This document shows, one piece after another, positions 5,286 through 11,005 of a stretch of DNA of 11,005 nucleotides. Source of the DNA: Bacteroidales bacterium (GTDB lineage Bacteria; Bacteroidota; Bacteroidia; Bacteroidales; WCHB1-69); the NCBI GenBank assembly GCA_031257735.1, contig JAIROC010000054.1:1-11005 (forward strand). Reading direction: 5' to 3'. The position numbers and the translations under genes are program-made. The notes under the pieces are model-generated. The model did no database searches. It worked only from the letters and a program-made list of their open reading frames with translations, and had not been told where the DNA came from. Numbering within the stretch: position 1 is the stretch's first letter; every line of letters begins with the position of its first letter.

Positions 5286-6230
5286 TTGATAAAGTTTTCC
5301 TTGGCAGGTATTTTTTTCTTCGAGTTTTTTTTCAACGGCTTGGAGGATTTGGTCGTTACGGATTAATCCCCATGATGTTTGTGTGATAAAGCGGGGCGGG
5401 ACTTCTCCCGCAAAACGTTCAATGACTAAATGAGGATTTAAACGTTCTAAGAAAGCAGTGATAAAATCAATATATTCTTCCAGTTCAAAGGTATGAAAAG
5501 CATTTTGTTTATTTTTATACATTGTTTCAATGGGTGTATTTTTGATTATTTGCAATTGGTGAAACTTTACCGTATCAAGGGGAAGTTTGGAAATAATGTC
5601 TGTCCACTGATACCATTGAGACAATGTTTCGTATGGGAGTCCGAAAATAAAATGCGCGCCTGTTTTTATGCCTGCCTGTTTGGTTTGTTCTATTGCATGT
5701 ACAGCCTGTTCGAAGGTATGTCCACGATTAATCAGGTTTAAGGTGTTATTGTTACAACTTTCGACGCCATATTCTATCATGACATAGTGTGTTTTTGACA
5801 GTTGTGAGAAGTATTCTAATTTTTCGTTATCAATACAATCAGGACGCGTACCGATAACAAGTCCGATGATATTTTCTTTTTCGAGGGCTTGTTTGTAAAT
5901 TTGTTTCAGGATAGGAAGTGGGGCGTATGTATTAGAAAATGCCTGAAAGTAGGCAAGATATTTTTCTGCACGACGATAACGGTTTTTATGAAACTCAATT
6001 CCTTCTTCAATTTGTTGTCCAATACTTTTTAACGGACTGCAATAGGAAGGATTAAAGGCTTTGTTATCACAATAGATACAACCTTTTTGAGAAATACTTC
6101 CATCTCGATTGGGACAGGTAAATCCCGCATTGATAGTTACTTTTTGGACTCTCTCACCGAAGAGTTTTTTAAAGTAATTAGAATATGCATTGAAGCGTCG
6201 ATTATGTCCCCAAACAAAATTTTCCTGCAT
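5268..6230 (-). CDS. Radical SAM protein, TIGR01212/YhcC family
   Basis: This 320-residue protein belongs to the YhcC/TIGR01212 branch of radical SAM proteins, related to the Elp3 type; the reaction of bacterial members is not settled. The N-terminus shows the family block with WGHNRRFNAYSNYFKKLFG (residues 7-25), then GFTCPNRDGS and KGCIYCDN. Cys39, Cys51 and Cys54 would bind the [4Fe-4S] cluster that cleaves S-adenosylmethionine, with the wide first spacing characteristic of this family. Further marks are GTRPDCID, EYGVES, NRGHTFEQAVHAI, GAHFIFGLP, VKFHQLQI and PPRF near the C-terminus. It follows hydF by 60 bp and may be the last gene of the run beginning at 10538. Its final residues (QLKNEN) come from the heptamer repeat, so the natural C-terminus may have been altered slightly. 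Confidence 0.9.
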   Translation of the reverse strand: MQENFVWGHNRRFNAYSNYFKKLFGERVQKVTINAGFTCPNRDGSISQKGCIYCDNKAFNPSYCSPLKSIGQQIEEGIEFHKNRYRRAEKYLAYFQAFSNTYAPLPILKQIYKQALEKENIIGLVIGTRPDCIDNEKLEYFSQLSKTHYVMIEYGVESCNNNTLNLINRGHTFEQAVHAIEQTKQAGIKTGAHFIFGLPYETLSQWYQWTDIISKLPLDTVKFHQLQIIKNTPIETMYKNKQNAFHTFELEEYIDFITAFLERLNPHLVIERFAGEVPPRFITQTSWGLIRNDQILQAVEKKLEEKNTCQGKLYQLKNEN

Positions 6231-6290
6231 TGGACAGCTAATAGATTAAGAATGACAGTATCGGTTCACAGTCATAATATTTCAAGAGAA

Positions 6291-7472
6291 TTATTTGGAA
6301 AAAACCTTCGTAACACGGTCAAAAATTCCTGTCAAAAAAGCGATAGCCATTCCATAGTTAGAAACAGGGATGTTACAATCAATCAATTGTTTAATACGGT
6401 TATGGAGTTGTTTATCTGTAACCATACATCCTCCACACTGTATTGCCATGACATATTGACAGGGATTAGAAACAGGAGAAAGCCCTGAAATAAAATCAAA
6501 CGCAATCTGTTTTCCTGTATATTTACGTATGAGATTGGGCAATTTATGTCTTCCGATGTCTTCGCAGGAAACGGGATGTGTACAGGATTCAAGCATTAAA
6601 ACCCTATCACCATTTTGTAACTTATTCAAATGATGAGAACCTGCAAGATAATGTTCAAAATGACCTTTAGCCCGCGCCAAAACAATACTGAAACTTGTTA
6701 GCGGAATATGTTGCGGCACAATTCGAGAAACTTTATCAAAAGCCTGACTGTCCGTTATGACCAAATCAGGGGTTTGTTTCTCTAAATATTTTTTTAATTC
6801 ATCAGGTTGTAATCCGACGGCAATAGCATTGTTATCCAAAATATCACGGATTAGTTGGACTTGAGGTAATATTAATCGTCCTTCAGGGGCTTCATCGTCT
6901 TGCGGCATCACCAAGAGGACGATGTTTCCTTTTGAAATAATATCTCCAATCAATGTTTTAGCTGTGTAGGCGGTAGGGGGGGTGATTTCCACTAATTTGT
7001 CAATCAACTCATCTATTCCTGCCTTTGTTGTCGCACTGACTTCCATCACAGGCACATGATAAGTATTTAATTTCTCTTTCAAAGAAGCGGACAGAGGTGT
7101 CAAGTCGGATTTATTATGCAGGATTAGATAGGGTATTTGTAAAGATAGCAGTTGTTGGATGATTTCTTTCTCCATTTCCCCCCAGAGATTATCCGCCGAC
7201 AGAACAATAGCAACATCAATAGTTTTGAGCGCTTCCTGTGTTTTTCGAATACGTTTTTTTCCCAAATCACCCACATCATCCATTCCCGCTGTATCAACAA
7301 AAACAACAGGACCTATTCCGAAGATTTCAATACTTTTCTTAACGGGATCGGTAGTTGTTCCCGCCAGCGGAGATACAATAGCAATATCCTGTTTGGCAAT
7401 GGCATTAATTAATGAACTTTTTCCTGTATTTCTACGTCCAAAGATACCTATAAATACGCGTTTGGTTTTCAT
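6291..7472 (-). CDS. hydF: [FeFe]-hydrogenase H-cluster maturation GTPase HydF
   Basis: HydF is the scaffold and GTPase that assembles the 2Fe subcluster, made by HydE and HydG, and delivers it to [FeFe]-hydrogenase in the cytoplasm. The N-terminal GTPase domain has a P-loop GRRNTGKS (12-19), switch I TTTDP (39-43), DTAG (60-63), NKSD (120-123) and SATTKAG (G5). The C-terminal domain has the cluster-binding pattern: Cys297-x-His299, then Cys346-GG-Cys349, with conserved SCEDIGRHKLP and FDFISGLSP between. The residue before Cys346 is Gln345, where many homologues have His (HCxxC). Length, 393 residues, is normal. The ATG at 7472 is the family start (KTKRVFIGIFGRRNTGKSS). It lies 75 bp downstream of the QueA-type gene. 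No hydrogenase, hydE or hydG is in the window, so its partners must be elsewhere. Confidence 0.96.
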   Translation of the reverse strand: MKTKRVFIGIFGRRNTGKSSLINAIAKQDIAIVSPLAGTTTDPVKKSIEIFGIGPVVFVDTAGMDDVGDLGKKRIRKTQEALKTIDVAIVLSADNLWGEMEKEIIQQLLSLQIPYLILHNKSDLTPLSASLKEKLNTYHVPVMEVSATTKAGIDELIDKLVEITPPTAYTAKTLIGDIISKGNIVLLVMPQDDEAPEGRLILPQVQLIRDILDNNAIAVGLQPDELKKYLEKQTPDLVITDSQAFDKVSRIVPQHIPLTSFSIVLARAKGHFEHYLAGSHHLNKLQNGDRVLMLESCTHPVSCEDIGRHKLPNLIRKYTGKQIAFDFISGLSPVSNPCQYVMAIQCGGCMVTDKQLHNRIKQLIDCNIPVSNYGMAIAFLTGIFDRVTKVFSK

Positions 7473-7547
7473 GCAGTCAAGATTATAATGATTTTACAAA
7501 TTTTATATGAAACGACATTTTTAGTCTTTTAGTTTTGAAAACATATT

Positions 7548-8786
7548 TCACAGGAACAGACAGGCGTCTCCATAGCTTAAGAAACGAAAATCATGATCAA
7601 GTGCATATTGATATATTTCCTTCCATTTTTCTCCGACAAAGGCAGCAATCAGCAGTAACAATGTACTTTGGGGTTGATGGAAATTAGTAATTATTCCTTT
7701 TACTATCTTTGGATGATAGTAAGGCGTTATCATCAAGGCAGTGGAAGCCTGCAAAAGATTTATTTTATTTTCTTCCATAAAATTTAAAATTGATGTCAAT
7801 GATTGTTCGACAGAGACTTGTTTTTGCGCCAAACTCCCGTATACTTCCCATTGAGAGATATGTAAGGGGGAATTATTTGGTATTTCATTTTGTTTAGACG
7901 CTATCATTTTCACGCCCATCCAGAACAAACTTTCCAATGATCGGGCAGTAGTAGTGCCAACGGCAATTATATTTTTATCCTTACAATAATGTATTAACTG
8001 TTCAATAGAATCTTTGGCAAAGAGTAATTGTTCGCAGTGCATTGTATGTTTTTCAATACAGGGTTCGGTAACGGGTTTAAATGTTCCTGCGCCGACATGC
8101 AGGGTGATGTATTCTACTGGTATATTTTTTTGAGCGATGTTATTCAATACTTCTGCCGTAAAGTGTAATCCTGCTGTTGGCGCTGCGACAGAACCTTTTT
8201 TCTGAGCGTATATTGTTTGATAACGTGTAACGTCTTCAATCGTAGTTTTCCGTTTGATATAAGGGGGCAGTGGAATGTTACCAACATGCTCCATGACTTC
8301 GGCAAAAGATAAACTTTCAGGCGTCCAGCTAAACCGTATCCGAAAAGACGTCGCATTACATTTGCCTGATTTCTCCGCGTAAAGGATGCCCGTTATTCCT
8401 TTACAATCAAAAGGAAGACTTAAAAGACTTGTAAATCGTTTGTTGTTTCCCACAAAACACTCCCATTCGCAACTTGCTTTCGTTTCAAAGATCAACGAAT
8501 GTAAAGAGGTAGGAAATAGAGGTTCCAAACAAAATATCTCCACAACCGAACCTGTCGATTTGGGAAATAAGATGCGAGCCTGTATCACTCGTGTATTATT
8601 AAAAACAAGCAAGTGGTCATTGTTAAGATATAGTGGAACATTCTTAAAAATATCTGTAACAATTGTATTGTCTTTAAAGATGAGCAACTTTGACTCGTCT
8701 CGGTTTTTGCTTGGGAAGAACGCTATTTTTTCCTCTGGCAAATAATAATTATAATCCTCTATTGAAATATCTTTTGTTTTATTCAT
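7548..8786 (-). CDS. QueA-type tRNA ribosyltransferase-isomerase, long paralog
   Basis: The family enzyme transfers and isomerises the ribosyl part of S-adenosylmethionine onto 7-aminomethyl-7-deazaguanine at tRNA position 34, giving epoxyqueuosine. Family marks are LPEEKIAFFPSKNRDESKLL (16-35), VFNNTRVIQARI (61-72), HVGNIPLPPYI (167-177), TRYQTIYA (187-194), APTAGLHFT (202-210), HVGAGTFKPV (230-239), GTTTARSLESL and TNFHQPQSTLLLL. I start at ATG 8786 (412 residues); a TTG six bases upstream is open but less likely. Canonical QueA is about 340-350 residues, and many Bacteroidales carry both that and a longer form of about 405; this one matches the longer form. Whether the long paralog does the same reaction is uncertain, so I give no symbol. 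It follows the glycosyltransferase gene by 29 bp, within a heptamer repeat. Confidence 0.9.
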   Translation of the reverse strand: MNKTKDISIEDYNYYLPEEKIAFFPSKNRDESKLLIFKDNTIVTDIFKNVPLYLNNDHLLVFNNTRVIQARILFPKSTGSVVEIFCLEPLFPTSLHSLIFETKASCEWECFVGNNKRFTSLLSLPFDCKGITGILYAEKSGKCNATSFRIRFSWTPESLSFAEVMEHVGNIPLPPYIKRKTTIEDVTRYQTIYAQKKGSVAAPTAGLHFTAEVLNNIAQKNIPVEYITLHVGAGTFKPVTEPCIEKHTMHCEQLLFAKDSIEQLIHYCKDKNIIAVGTTTARSLESLFWMGVKMIASKQNEIPNNSPLHISQWEVYGSLAQKQVSVEQSLTSILNFMEENKINLLQASTALMITPYYHPKIVKGIITNFHQPQSTLLLLIAAFVGEKWKEIYQYALDHDFRFLSYGDACLFL

Positions 8787-8798
8787 TCTCAATTCTCA

Positions 8799-8819
8799 TT
8801 TTCAATTTTCAATTTTCAA
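8799..8819. repeat. TTTTCAA heptamer tract at the glycosyltransferase 3' end
   Basis: Three perfect TTTTCAA units fill almost the whole 29-bp gap between the glycosyltransferase and QueA-type genes. The TGA stop of the former (8816-8818) is inside the third unit. Near-repeats (CAATTCTCA) continue towards the QueA start. Confidence 0.65.
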
Positions 8820-9793
8820 TTGTTCAATAAGTGGACTATCTGTTCAATGTCAATATCATTCATACATTTAAAATGATTTTTAGGACATTTGTCAAATCCT
8901 AATTTGGAACAGGGACGACATTGCAAATGATTATTTTCTATGATATGATAATAATCAGGATATTTTGGCATATATGGAAACATTCCGAAGGCAGGAACAG
9001 TATTTCCCCAGACGCTAACTAACGGTTTATTTAATGCAGCGGCAATGTGCATCAAGCCCGTATCACCAGTGAGCAATATTTTAGCTTTTTCAATACAGAC
9101 GGCGCTTTCTCTGATGGTAAGTTTTCCACACAGATTAACAATATTCTTATCTATGTGAGTACAAATCTCATTTGCGGCATTTATATCGTTATTTCCGCCT
9201 AACAAAACAATGGGATAATTTATTTTTTGGCAGATATTTATTAGTTTATGGGTTGGGAGTTGTTTGGTTTTATGTTGACTGCCCATAGCGATGGCAATAA
9301 AAGGTTGTTGAATGTTGAAGGCGTCAATTTTTTTGTAATCGGTATTGTCAATAAAGAAATCCAAGCCATTCCCGTCATTTACAACAGGGATGATTAATTT
9401 TTTCGTTGCCATAAAATACCTGTCTACAAGGTGTATATTTGGCAGTTTATTTATTTTCAGGTGAACCAACATCCATTTTTGTATATTCAACTTAGGAAAT
9501 GTAGATGAAGGAATATTTAATTTCAAACAGAGAACGAGGGATCGAAAATTATTTTGCAAGTCGATTATGAAATCAAATTTTTCGTTTTGCAGGCGTTTCA
9601 ATAAATCTGCATCCTCTTTGACAAAGGAATGTATTGTATGGATATATGGATTTGTTTCCAAAATATTTTTGTAAGCAGGTTTGCATAAATAATGAATTTC
9701 GGCAGCAGGGATTTGCTGGGCAAGACATCGTACAATGGGTGTTGTCAATACAATATCTCCCATACTGCTGAAACGAATAATCAGAATTTTCAT
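8816..9793 (-). CDS. Glycosyltransferase family 9 (heptosyltransferase-like)
   Basis: This 325-residue protein is a GT9/heptosyltransferase-family enzyme (GT-B fold), which adds heptose or a related sugar to the lipopolysaccharide inner core at the cytoplasmic face of the inner membrane. The N-terminal half opens with ILIIRFSSMGDIVLTTP (3-19); Asp13 matches the catalytic base position of WaaC-type enzymes. FDFIIDLQNNFRS (73-85) and IAIAMGSQHKTKQLP (166-180) follow. The nucleotide-sugar half has LLGG (197-200), LCGKLTIRES (221-230) and GDTGLMHIAAALNKPLVSVWG (243-263). The tail has four cysteines (292, 295, 303, 310) in a CxxC-x7-C-x6-C pattern, common in related Bacteroidota proteins and perhaps structural. 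The ATG at 9793 is 13 bp after the stop of the outer-membrane barrel gene, so the two are likely co-transcribed. The exact sugar cannot be told from sequence. Confidence 0.9.
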   Translation of the reverse strand: MKILIIRFSSMGDIVLTTPIVRCLAQQIPAAEIHYLCKPAYKNILETNPYIHTIHSFVKEDADLLKRLQNEKFDFIIDLQNNFRSLVLCLKLNIPSSTFPKLNIQKWMLVHLKINKLPNIHLVDRYFMATKKLIIPVVNDGNGLDFFIDNTDYKKIDAFNIQQPFIAIAMGSQHKTKQLPTHKLINICQKINYPIVLLGGNNDINAANEICTHIDKNIVNLCGKLTIRESAVCIEKAKILLTGDTGLMHIAAALNKPLVSVWGNTVPAFGMFPYMPKYPDYYHIIENNHLQCRPCSKLGFDKCPKNHFKCMNDIDIEQIVHLLNN

Positions 9794-9806
9794 TTAGGTG
9801 TTTAGC

Positions 9807-10538
9807 TTAATAGTAATATGGTTTTTCAATTTTTTCTCTCTTTTTTGTTCTTTCTACTCTTTTCTCATTCAGCATGAAAACCAAATAAAAGGTCAAACTG
9901 TTATTGTATTGGTTTCTTGTTTCAGCGCGGTTTTTGGTTGTATAGGGAAAAGAACGGGTACGAAGGGAAAACATAGAATATTCAAATCGAAATCCGAATT
10001 TTAATTGTTGCCATATTCTGACACGGACATCTGCCAAAACGGTAAAATCGTTTGGGTTCAATCGTAGCGAGTCGTGTGTTTGCAGGACATCATATTCCCA
10101 TTCTTTGGAAGAGAACATTCTATTGTAAGCCATTCCAAGTCCGACAGTCCATTTATCTTTGTCTGTAAAGTGAATAATAACAGGTATTGAAACATAGTTT
10201 AATCGCAATAGGTATCTGAATTTACCTTGAGAATATTTAGCAACAGTATCTTGTGGGTTATAGTTAAGGTTTCGTGCTCTTGCGCCTCGCTGATTAAACA
10301 AGATTTCCATACTGACAGCCCATGGTTTATTTTCCTGATTTCTTTTAAAGTTAAAAGGAAACATGACGCCTATACCTGTATGCGCTCCGACTTTTTTATA
10401 ACCAATTTCCTGATCGCCATTAACCTGTGTAAGGTTAATGCCTCCGATAATTTCAGCTTTAAATACTTGTGCGTCGCTTAAAATAATAGAAGAAAGTAAT
10501 ATACAAAAAGAGAATAGATTTTTTTTGAAAACATCCAT
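9807..10538 (-). CDS. PorT-like outer-membrane beta-barrel protein
   Basis: The 243-residue product has a clear signal peptide: Lys5-Lys6, a hydrophobic stretch FCILLSSIILS (11-21), and a likely cut after SDA (Ala23/Gln24). The mature part looks like the OMP_b-brl_2 (PorT-like) eight-strand barrel family: alternating strands such as FKAEIIGGINLTQV, AHTGIGVMFPF, AVSMEILFNQRGAR, FRYLLRLNYVSIPVIIHF, WTVGLGMAYNRMF, FTVLADVRVRIWQQLKFGFRFEYSM and a final NSLTFYLVFML. Such proteins sit in the outer membrane; individual roles are mostly unknown, although PorT itself belongs to type IX secretion in relatives. The last 18 or so residues (NEKRVERTKKREKIEKPYYY) are highly charged and extend past the final strand, which is unusual because barrel proteins normally end in it. 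A TATCTTTG box lies about 20 bases upstream. It is the first gene of the right-hand run. Confidence 0.85.
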   Translation of the reverse strand: MDVFKKNLFSFCILLSSIILSDAQVFKAEIIGGINLTQVNGDQEIGYKKVGAHTGIGVMFPFNFKRNQENKPWAVSMEILFNQRGARARNLNYNPQDTVAKYSQGKFRYLLRLNYVSIPVIIHFTDKDKWTVGLGMAYNRMFSSKEWEYDVLQTHDSLRLNPNDFTVLADVRVRIWQQLKFGFRFEYSMFSLRTRSFPYTTKNRAETRNQYNNSLTFYLVFMLNEKRVERTKKREKIEKPYYY

Positions 10539-10557
10539 AAGACTGATTTTTGAGTTA

Positions 10558-10565
10558 CAAAGATA
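10558..10565 (-). promoter_or_regulatory. Bacteroidota-type -7 box upstream of the barrel gene
   Basis: On the minus strand it reads TATCTTTG, an exact TAnnTTTG match, ending 19 bases before the ATG at 10538. It is the likely promoter of the outer-membrane protein gene and perhaps of the whole run down to 5268. No exact TTTG -33 box is seen. Confidence 0.55.
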
Positions 10566-10652
10566 GCATTAAATCTTTAAATTAGGCACAGTCGAAGAAG
10601 ATTTTTTCTATATTGCTTTGCGAATGCTATCCAACGCGAAGCGTAGAGGCTT

Positions 10653-10764
10653 ACTATAAAGTATTTTCGAAACAATCAGCACGTCATTGCGAGCGTAGCG
10701 AAGCAATCCAGAATATTCGTAATCAATTCTCTGGATTGCTTCGCTGCGCTCGCAATGACGACGT
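10653..10764. repeat. GTCATTGCGAGCG-type inverted repeat, copy C
   Basis: This is the most intact copy. CGTCATTGCGAGCGTAGCGA (from 10682) pairs with the right arm ending at 10760, with a single mismatch over about 30 bp, leaving a small loop with TCGTAATCAATT as in copy A. The left flank (10653-10676) has ACTATAAAGTATTTTCG, which in reverse complement matches the right flanks of copies A and B, so the conserved unit is longer than the palindrome. It lies upstream of the barrel gene promoter. Confidence 0.78.
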
Positions 10765-10779
10765 TGATTAGGCGTTTTC

Positions 10780-10816
10780 GTGCGTCAGCCCAATTCATAA
10801 TTCATAATTCATAATT
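10780..10816. repeat. ATTCATA heptamer tract (3 copies) with GCTGACGCAC tag
   Basis: Three tandem ATTCATA units fill 10793-10813. Directly left, at 10780-10789, is GTGCGTCAGC, the reverse complement of the tag next to the TTGAAAA tract at 2609-2618. Seen from the minus strand, both places read heptamer tract, short gap, GCTGACGCAC or its equivalent, so the tag may be part of the repeat unit. Confidence 0.6.
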
Positions 10817-10821
10817 ATACC

Positions 10822-10894
10822 CCCGTAGGGATGACATGTCAATATCGGAAGATTATTCCAACGTTCTACCGATATGTCATCCCTACGGGTAGGG
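10822..10894. repeat. CCCGTAGG-type repeat, inverted double copy
   Basis: The left arm starts CCCGTAGGGATGACAT (10822-10837) and ends ATCGG at 10848. The right arm ends at 10889 and in reverse complement reads CCCGTAGGGATGACAT followed directly by ATCGG and TAGAAC. The arms differ by a six-base insertion in the left arm. The right half matches the constant blocks of the copies at 30-56 and 2735-2761. A small extra hairpin, CCCTAC-GG-GTAGGG, is at 10881-10894. The head-to-head arrangement makes a cruciform-capable element. Confidence 0.72.
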
Positions 10895-11005
10895 TGTTCA
10901 AAGCCAATTAAATCCCTTAAAACGTGTTTGTTATGGATGATTAATGAGGTAGATAAAACCTTATTTACACCTTATTTAAAAAACAAAACAACCTTAGTAG
11001 CAGTG
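10895..11005. other. Right-end segment without a recognised gene
   Basis: No promoter box, RNA gene or repeat copy is recognised here. On the minus strand the frame entering from the window edge reads TATKVVLFFK and then TAA at 10972-10974. This could be the last residues of a gene continuing beyond the window, but ten codons are too few to support that call. Confidence 0.25.

Noticed and set aside
8787..8792. TTG start two codons upstream of the QueA ATG
   Set aside because: The family N-terminus begins after the ATG at 8786, and the TTG lies in sequence derived from the TTTTCAA repeat, so it is an unlikely initiator.
10972..11005. Possible C-terminal end of a gene entering from the right (TATKVVLFFK then TAA)
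   Set aside because: It resembles the end of some secreted Bacteroidota proteins, but ten codons cannot support a gene call or a sorting-domain claim.

Overview
This 11 kb window looks like a chromosomal piece of an AT-rich member of the Bacteroidota, most likely order Bacteroidales. The evidence is a 243-residue PorT-like outer-membrane barrel, the long insert-containing form of IspG, a roughly 410-residue QueA paralog, near absence of Shine-Dalgarno sequences, and TAnnTTTG promoter boxes upstream of two genes. The density of palindromic repeats between genes suggests a repeat-rich, perhaps host-associated lineage. I cannot name a genus from sequence alone.

Every recognisable gene is on the minus strand, so the window reads right to left. 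The right half (10538 to 5268) is a compact run of five genes: an outer-membrane beta-barrel protein, a family 9 glycosyltransferase (heptosyltransferase-like), a QueA-type tRNA ribosyltransferase-isomerase, the hydrogenase maturation GTPase HydF, and a YhcC/TIGR01212-type radical SAM protein. Gaps between them are 13 to 75 bp, so they could be one operon reading from a TATCTTTG box at 10558-10565. The middle holds ispG (non-mevalonate isoprenoid synthesis) and a YebC/TACO1 translation factor, each separated from neighbours by repeat-filled intergenic DNA.

The left 1.7 kb is the accessory part. A DUF6978-like gene overlaps a DUF1828/DUF1829 gene by ATGA, and ten bases later comes the start of a RhuM-family gene. 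This little operon is decaying or was caught damaged: the first gene carries a one-base frameshift near 1300, and the third is cut after about 42 residues by a palindromic repeat. It is the best candidate here for an undescribed system, possibly defence or toxin-antitoxin-like, but its function is unknown.

The intergenic DNA is not empty. It carries four repeat families: (1) a CCCGTAGG...CATATC...TAGAA element at about 27-56, 2735-2764 and 10822-10894; (2) a double-hairpin element around AGGTTCTACCT at 74-105, 171-230 and 2784-2843; (3) a 90-120 bp inverted repeat of the GTCATTGCGAGCG type at 4900-4996, 5088-5207 and 10677-10764; and (4) 7-bp tandem repeats (TTTTCAA or ATTCATA) at five sites. 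The TTTTCAA tracts overlap or abut the stop codons of three genes. Several hairpins differ between copies by changes on both sides of the stem, so pairing is kept. No tRNA, rRNA, CRISPR array, intact insertion sequence or origin was seen.
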